NCBI GenBank assembly: GCA_946042285.1
Contig: CAMGDK010000007.1
Location: forward strand, 1 to 26,904
Source: an uncultured Clostridia bacterium
GTDB taxonomy: Bacteria; Bacillota; Clostridia; Oscillospirales; Acutalibacteraceae
DNA length: 26,904 nt
Direction of reading: 5' to 3'
Positions 23,002 to 26,904 of this stretch are shown here, piece by piece. A program made the translations under genes and the position numbers. The notes under the pieces are model-generated. The model was not told the origin of the DNA. It ran no database searches and saw nothing but the letters and a program-made list of their open reading frames with translations. Position 1 is the stretch's first letter. Each line of letters opens with the position of its first letter.

Positions 23002-23010
23002 TGGTATAAT
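23002..23010 (+). promoter_or_regulatory. Extended -10 promoter of the 97-aa gene
   Basis: TGGTATAAT at 23002-23010 is a perfect TATAAT with the extended TGn element. No good -35 is present at 16-18 bases upstream, where the third 10-bp repeat lies, which suggests dependence on an activator. Transcription would start near 23017, about 32 bases before the ATG. Confidence 0.65.
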
Positions 23011-23048
23011 TAGATGAATATACATTTTCAAGAACGGATGGTGTAATT

Positions 23049-23342
23049 ATGAAAGAAGATTGCTTTAATGAGTTTCTTCTTGGCTGGTATAATTTATACT
23101 CGTCTAAATCCACTGACAGTATAAAAGAGATTGATGTTGAAACATTAAGCGTTGACACACTGTTTGAGAAGGATGACTTTAAGATAAATAAAAGCTATTG
23201 CTGTGCTACTCTTCCCAAAACACATTCAAAGGATAATGTTGAATATAAGCTTTATTTTTCAACAGTAGATTATTTAGAAGTATATAATGATAATTCAATT
23301 AAAAATCTGTTATCTGTTGACTACGATATAATAAAAGGCTGA
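23049..23342 (+). CDS. Unrecognised 97-aa protein
   Basis: A small acidic protein, starting MKEDCFNEFLLGWYNLYSS, with no membrane segment, signal peptide or motif that I recognise. It has paired cysteines (SYCCATLPK) in the middle. GGATGGTG lies before the ATG as ribosome site. It stands alone: it has its own promoter with the phased repeats upstream, the oxidoreductase diverges on the other side, and 193 bases with another promoter separate it from the next gene. No clear terminator follows it. A regulatory or stress role is only a guess from the isolated, apparently controlled promoter. Confidence 0.7.
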   Translation: MKEDCFNEFLLGWYNLYSSKSTDSIKEIDVETLSVDTLFEKDDFKINKSYCCATLPKTHSKDNVEYKLYFSTVDYLEVYNDNSIKNLLSVDYDIIKG

Positions 23343-23477
23343 TTATTTTTTAGTGCTTACAGTATAAGTCAGGGTAAATTATTAAGTTTGTATTACTAAA
23401 TTAAGTGCTATTTGTCAAAAAAACTGTATTGTTTACAAATTGTTCACAGAATATGACCGTTTCTAAAAATATTTATA

Positions 23478-23506
23478 TTGAAATTTAGTAATCTTAATGT
23501 TATACT
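23478..23506 (+). promoter_or_regulatory. SigA promoter of the coiled-coil membrane protein gene
   Basis: TTGAAA at 23478-23483 and TATACT at 23501-23506 are separated by exactly 17 bases. The start near 23513 leaves a leader of about 23 bases that includes the ribosome site AAGGGGG (23521-23527). The remaining AT-rich intergenic bases from 23343 show nothing else I can name. Confidence 0.75.
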
Positions 23507-23535
23507 ACTAATAGATTTATAAGGGGGTTAATGCC

Positions 23536-24405
23536 TTGAGTAAAGAAGATAAAAAAGCAACAAAGCTTGCCAAAAAAGAGGCAAAGCTTCAAAAGAAAGA
23601 AGCAAAGGCTGAAAAGGCTAATGCAAAATATGCTGCTAAAGCTGAAAAGAAGCACGCAAAGGCATACAATAGCTTTGTAAAGGACACAGAAAAGAAAAAT
23701 GCAAAGCTTCAGGCTAAGGCTGCAAAGGACGGTAAGGAGTTCGTTCCTATCGTTATTCCTTCCATTGACGAGTATCAATCAAAGAAGGAGCTTAAGGCAG
23801 CAGCAGCTACATCAAAGGCTTATGCAAAATATGTAAAAAAGGTTGATAAGAAGAACGCTAAGGCTGAAAAGAAATGTGCCAAGAAGGGCAAGCCTTTTGT
23901 TCCGGTTGTTGTTCCGACCGAGGAAGAGTTTGCAAACAGTGCTTCAAATGAAAATAAGGCAGGTAAGATTATCCTTATGATAATCCTCCTTCTCCTTATT
24001 TGGTTCCTTATCTATTTTATTTTCCAGTACATAAACTATGAATATGTTGCCCCTGTTGTTGAAACAACTACTGCATCAGAGTCAGGTGAGCCGGCAGTTT
24101 ATGAGCTTTATGAAAATCCGCATGAGATTACGACTACTCCGGATTACTCAATTGCCGATGCAAAGCGTTTACTTCAGCAGACTCTTAGAGATAACTACAA
24201 GCAGTGCGGTTACTCAAAGGATCCTTCAGGTAGTGCAATTTCATTTAATAACAAGATTGAGACAATCAATGGTGCCGATTGCTTTATGTTTAGCTGCGGT
24301 GGCAAGTCATTTGCTGTTGCTGTTAAGCTTTCTGCAGTTTATTATTGTCATAATGGTGAATACACACCTCTTTCATTCAACAATACAAATATTCTTTTTG
24401 AGTAA
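23536..24405 (+). CDS. Lys/Ala-rich coiled-coil membrane protein with duplicated 39-residue unit, unknown function
   Basis: A 289-residue protein in three parts. Residues 1-140 are Lys/Ala/Glu-rich, likely helical or coiled coil and strongly basic, with two ungapped 39-residue repeats (42-80 and 94-132) sharing KAY, KKNAK and GK.FVP.V.P. One membrane segment spans about 144-166. The C-terminal part (about 170-289) is an exported domain after a Thr/Ser-rich linker, with three or four cysteines (KQCGYS, DCFMFSC, YYCHNG). The basic N-terminus implies a cytosolic location. The start is TTG at 23536 with AAGGGGG 8 bases upstream; the nearer ATG at 23531 is out of frame and stops at once. No family is recognised. 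The repetitive region might bind nucleic acid, the ribosome or anionic lipid. Confidence 0.85.
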   Translation: MSKEDKKATKLAKKEAKLQKKEAKAEKANAKYAAKAEKKHAKAYNSFVKDTEKKNAKLQAKAAKDGKEFVPIVIPSIDEYQSKKELKAAAATSKAYAKYVKKVDKKNAKAEKKCAKKGKPFVPVVVPTEEEFANSASNENKAGKIILMIILLLLIWFLIYFIFQYINYEYVAPVVETTTASESGEPAVYELYENPHEITTTPDYSIADAKRLLQQTLRDNYKQCGYSKDPSGSAISFNNKIETINGADCFMFSCGGKSFAVAVKLSAVYYCHNGEYTPLSFNNTNILFE

Positions 24406-24414
24406 TAAATTCGT

Positions 24415-24449
24415 AAGACCTTCTTTCGTTTGGAAGAAGGTCTTTTTTT
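24415..24449 (+). terminator. Rho-independent terminator after the coiled-coil gene
   Basis: AAGACCTTCTT at 24415-24425 pairs perfectly with AAGAAGGTCTT at 24434-24444 around an 8-base loop, followed by a T run to 24449. Confidence 0.92.
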
Positions 24450-24491
24450 ATGTGAATAAATGGAAAATTTGTAATAATAATAAAAACAATG

Positions 24492-24520
24492 TTATTTCCT
24501 ATTGACAAGGTAGGAAATAA
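24492..24520. promoter_or_regulatory. Palindromic operator-like element over the nifS -35
   Basis: TTATTTCCTA (24492-24501) and TAGGAAATAA (24511-24520) are perfect 10-bp inverted copies separated by nine bases that contain the -35 TTGACA. A repressor bound here would block RNA polymerase. The size is like sites of Rrf2-family regulators such as IscR, which control Fe-S assembly genes; that assignment is inference. Confidence 0.65.
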
Positions 24521-24530
24521 GTGTTATTAT
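24502..24530 (+). promoter_or_regulatory. SigA promoter of nifS-nifU-nadA
   Basis: TTGACA at 24502-24507 and TATTAT at 24525-24530 are separated by exactly 17 bases. The start point near 24537 leaves a leader of about 20 bases. The -35 is enclosed by one operator-like element and the -10 overlaps the second. Confidence 0.85.
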
Positions 24531-24555
24531 TTCCACTTGAAAAGGTAGGTTTTAT
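24527..24555. promoter_or_regulatory. Second, partly degenerate copy of the nifS operator-like element
   Basis: This 29-base stretch matches the element at 24492-24520 at 22 of 29 positions: TTATTTCC, TTGA and AAGGTAGG are kept, while the right palindrome arm has decayed. The copies are 35 bases apart. It covers part of the -10, the transcription start and the ribosome site AGGTAGG. Confidence 0.5.
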
Positions 24556-24557
24556 AT

Positions 24558-25733
24558 ATGAGAGTTTATGCAGATAATGCTGCTACTACACAGTTAAGTG
24601 ACAACGCATTCAATTCAATGCTTCCGCTTTTAAAGGAAACTTATGGTAATCCGTCCTCCTTGCACACAATAGGTCAGCTTGCAAAGGTTGAGCTTGAGAA
24701 CGCAAGAGAGTTGGTTGCAGAATGTATTGGTGCTAATCCGAGTGAAATATATTTTACATCAGGCGGCAGCGAGGCTGACAATCAAGCGATAAGATCAGCA
24801 GCTGCTATCGGCGCAAGAAAAGGAAAAAAGCATATTATTTCTTCAAAATTCGAGCATCATGCTGTTTTGCACACCTTGAATGCGCTTAAGCAGGAGGGCT
24901 ACGAAATTACTCTTCTTGATGTGTATTCTAACGGTATTGTCAAGCCGCAGGATGTTGCCGATGCTATTAGAGAAGACACTTGTTTAGTTACAATAATGAC
25001 GGCAAATAACGAAATCGGTACTATTCAGCCTATTTTTGAAATATCAAAAATTTGTAAAGAAAAAGGCGTTTTGTTTCACACTGATGCAGTTCAGGCGGTA
25101 GGTCATATTCCCGTTAATGTTGCTGAGCTTGGTGTTGACATGCTTTCCGTTTCGGCACACAAGTTCCACGGTCCTAAGGGTGTAGGCTTCCTTTATGCAA
25201 GAAAGGGCGTACTTCTTAAGAATATAATCGAGGGGGGTGCACAGGAGCGAGGCAAGAGAGCAGGTACCGAGAATATGGCAAGCATTGTAGGTATGGCTAC
25301 TGCTTTAAAGGATGCTGTCGATAGCCTTGATGAAACTGCAAAAAAGGTTACCGAAATGAGAGATTATCTCATAAATGGTCTTAAGAACATTGAAAGAAGC
25401 AGAATTAACGGAGATTTAAATAATCGTCTTCCGGGCACACTTAATATGTGCTTTGAAGGTATTGAGGGTGAGAGTCTGCTTTTGCTTCTCGACGCTAAGG
25501 GGATTTGCGCATCAAGTGGCTCGGCATGTACAAGCGGAAGCCTTGATCCTTCTCATGTTTTGCTTTCAATAGGTGTTCCGGTTGAGATTGCACATGGTTC
25601 TCTTAGGCTTTCAATTAGTGAGTATAATACTATGGAGGAAATGGAGCATATTGTAAACTGTGTTCCTCCTGTTGTAGAATATCTTAGATCCATTTCTCCT
25701 GTGTGGGAGAAGATTGTTAAGGAGGAAATGTAA
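24558..25733 (+). CDS. nifS: Cysteine desulfurase (NifS/IscS type)
   Basis: PLP enzyme that removes sulfur from cysteine to give alanine and a persulfide for Fe-S cluster assembly. The PLP lysine is Lys202 in SAHKFHGPKG, with HTDAVQAVGH just before it; the persulfide-forming Cys324 lies in SSGSACTSGS. The 391-residue length is usual. AGGTAGG lies 8 bases before the ATG. The scaffold gene follows after 2 bases and nadA overlaps that, so sulfur donor, scaffold and a client enzyme are co-expressed. No rrf2/iscR gene is adjacent, although the promoter bears palindromic elements. Confidence 0.96.
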   Translation: MRVYADNAATTQLSDNAFNSMLPLLKETYGNPSSLHTIGQLAKVELENARELVAECIGANPSEIYFTSGGSEADNQAIRSAAAIGARKGKKHIISSKFEHHAVLHTLNALKQEGYEITLLDVYSNGIVKPQDVADAIREDTCLVTIMTANNEIGTIQPIFEISKICKEKGVLFHTDAVQAVGHIPVNVAELGVDMLSVSAHKFHGPKGVGFLYARKGVLLKNIIEGGAQERGKRAGTENMASIVGMATALKDAVDSLDETAKKVTEMRDYLINGLKNIERSRINGDLNNRLPGTLNMCFEGIEGESLLLLLDAKGICASSGSACTSGSLDPSHVLLSIGVPVEIAHGSLRLSISEYNTMEEMEHIVNCVPPVVEYLRSISPVWEKIVKEEM

Positions 25734-25735
25734 TT

Positions 25736-26176
25736 ATGGCATTGTATTCAGATAAGGTTATGGATCATTTTACAAATCCGAGAAATGTAGGTAAAATTGA
25801 AGATGCCGATGGTATAGGTGAGGTTGGCAACGCAAAATGCGGCGACATTATGAAAATATACATTAAGGTTGACGACGATGGCATTATCAATGATGTTAAG
25901 TTTAACACCTTTGGATGCGCTTCTGCCATTGCCTCAAGCTCAATGGCAACGGAAATGATTAAAGGTCAGCCTATAGATAAAGCTCTCGAGCTTACAAATA
26001 AGGCAGTTGTTGAGGCTCTTGACGGCTTGCCTGCAGTAAAGGTACACTGCTCAGTTCTTGCTGAAGAAGCAGTAAAAATGGCTGTAAAGGATTATTACGA
26101 TAAAAACGGTATTGCATACGACGCATCAAAGTTCTGTGCCGGCGACTGTGCACATTGCGGAGAACATCATGATTAA
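25736..26176 (+). CDS. nifU: Fe-S cluster assembly scaffold NifU/IscU family
   Basis: Scaffold on which NifS-derived sulfide and iron build [2Fe-2S] or [4Fe-4S] clusters. It starts MALYSDKVMDHFTNPRNVG, the clostridial NifU N-terminal-domain signature. The three ligand cysteines are in AKCGDIM (Cys37), FGCASAI and VHCSVLAEEA. The protein is 146 residues, so it lacks the C-terminal Nfu domain of full NifU. An extra Cys/His-rich tail (FCAGDCAHCGEHHD) could hold zinc or a metal. AAGGAGG ends nifS and serves as its ribosome site. Its end overlaps nadA by 8 bases. Confidence 0.95.
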   Translation: MALYSDKVMDHFTNPRNVGKIEDADGIGEVGNAKCGDIMKIYIKVDDDGIINDVKFNTFGCASAIASSSMATEMIKGQPIDKALELTNKAVVEALDGLPAVKVHCSVLAEEAVKMAVKDYYDKNGIAYDASKFCAGDCAHCGEHHD

Positions 26177-26904
26177 AGATATTCAAAACGAAATTATTAG
26201 ATTAAAAAAAGAGAATGACATTTGCATATTAGCGCATTGCTATCAGTCACCTGAAATTCTTGAGGTTGCCGATTTTACCGGTGATAGCTTTGCATTGTCG
26301 GTTGAAGCATCTAAGGTTACAAACAAAACTGTCATCATGTGCGGAGTTCGCTTTATGGCAGAGACAGTTAAGATTTTATCACCTGACAAGAAGGTTATTT
26401 TGTCAAATCCGAGTGCAGGCTGTCCAATGGCAGAAATGATGGATAAGGCTGTAATTTCTCAGGTGAAAGAGCAGTATCCGGACTATACCGTCGTTGCTTA
26501 TATCAATACAACAAGTGAGCTTAAGACTGTTTGTGATGTTTGTGTCACATCGTCATCCGCACTCAAAATCTGCAATAAGCTTGACAGCGATAAGATTTTG
26601 TTTATTCCGGACTGCAATCTCGGTGATTGGATTTCAAAGCAATTGCCCGAAAAGGAATTTAAGCTTTTAAGCGGCGGATGTCCGACTCATGCAAAAATGA
26701 GCGACAGGGATGTTAAAAAAGCAAAAGAGCTTCATCCTGATGCTTTGTTTCTTGTTCATCCTGAGTGCACTCCCGATGTTGTTGCACTTGCAGATTATGT
26801 CGGCTCAACAACAGGCATTATGGACTTTGCAAAAAAAAGTGATGCAAAAGAGTTTATTATCGGTACTGAAAACAGTATTGTAAATCATCTTCAAATGAGT
26901 TGTC
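26169..26904 (+). CDS. nadA: Quinolinate synthase A, 3'-truncated by the window edge
   Basis: [4Fe-4S] enzyme that condenses iminoaspartate with dihydroxyacetone phosphate to quinolinate in de novo NAD synthesis. From the ATG inside the end of nifU, 245 codons are open to the window end. Family motifs: ILAHCYQSPEIL (with His23), DFTGDSFALS, CGVRFMAET (cluster Cys58), PDCNLGDW, GGCPTHAKM and VHPECTPDVV (second cluster Cys); the third cluster cysteine should lie beyond the window. About 60 residues are missing relative to the usual ~305. Location after nifS-nifU is meaningful because the enzyme needs an Fe-S cluster; nadB and nadC may follow outside the window. Confidence 0.95.
   Translation, partial: MIKDIQNEIIRLKKENDICILAHCYQSPEILEVADFTGDSFALSVEASKVTNKTVIMCGVRFMAETVKILSPDKKVILSNPSAGCPMAEMMDKAVISQVKEQYPDYTVVAYINTTSELKTVCDVCVTSSSALKICNKLDSDKILFIPDCNLGDWISKQLPEKEFKLLSGGCPTHAKMSDRDVKKAKELHPDALFLVHPECTPDVVALADYVGSTTGIMDFAKKSDAKEFIIGTENSIVNHLQMSC

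Noticed and set aside
23536..24405. Reading the Lys/Ala-rich protein as low-complexity non-coding DNA
   Set aside because: It has a consensus promoter, a ribosome site, an intact 289-codon frame with a membrane segment and a non-repetitive C-terminal domain, and a terminator.
1..26904. CRISPR arrays, tRNA or rRNA genes, insertion sequences, phage genes
   Set aside because: No repeat-spacer pattern, cloverleaf, rRNA signature, transposase or integrase motif was found on either strand by eye.

Overview
The window is an AT-rich, gene-dense chromosomal segment from a spore-forming, low-GC Gram-positive bacterium. The protein families and gene order (rlmN-prpC-prkC-rsgA-thiN-spoVM, SipL instead of SpoVID, yceD-rpmF, nifS-nifU-nadA) point to a clostridium, probably of the Ruminococcaceae/Oscillospiraceae type; this placement is inferred from remembered family features, not from a search. 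Most genes are on the + strand. There are no rRNA or tRNA genes, insertion sequences, phage genes or CRISPR arrays that I can see, and no stretch over 300 bases lacks a gene. The first and last genes (rlmN, nadA) are cut by the window edges.

Region 1 (1-5352) is a tightly packed operon: the end of rlmN, PP2C phosphatase and PASTA kinase (a Ser/Thr phospho-signalling pair), ribosome-assembly GTPase RsgA, thiamine pyrophosphokinase, a 49-residue Cys-rich membrane peptide, and a 29-residue ORF that is very probably SpoVM. A perfect 18-bp hairpin follows. Region 2 (5392-8467) is a spore-coat unit: a SigE-like promoter, then SipL (DUF3794 plus LysM) and SpoIVA. With SpoVM next door, the three basement-layer morphogenesis proteins of the clostridial coat lie together.

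Region 3 (8448-14639) holds housekeeping and envelope genes: on the minus strand a DUF1294 membrane protein, a zinc-ribbon protein and the tRNA methylthiotransferase MtaB; on the plus strand a GHL10-type lipoprotein, a D,D-carboxypeptidase, glucose-6-phosphate isomerase and a small P-loop protein.

Region 4 (14643-18732) is the most unusual part: an LtaS-topology membrane sulfatase/phosphotransferase-fold protein, a fusion of a complete YidC/Oxa1 core to a TagB/TagF-type glycerophosphotransferase, and a 65-residue single-pass membrane protein, all with short or overlapping junctions. I infer a dedicated envelope glycopolymer system with one catalytic module outside the membrane and one inside.

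Region 5 (18745-22876) has a perfect-consensus promoter driving yceD-rpmF, then der-plsY, and on the minus strand a Rieske/FAD oxidoreductase interrupted by one in-frame TAG. Region 6 (22877-26904) has two unrecognised proteins, each behind its own promoter (one with three helically phased 10-bp repeats), then nifS-nifU-nadA behind a promoter covered by two related 29-bp operator-like elements, linking Fe-S assembly to the Fe-S enzyme quinolinate synthase.
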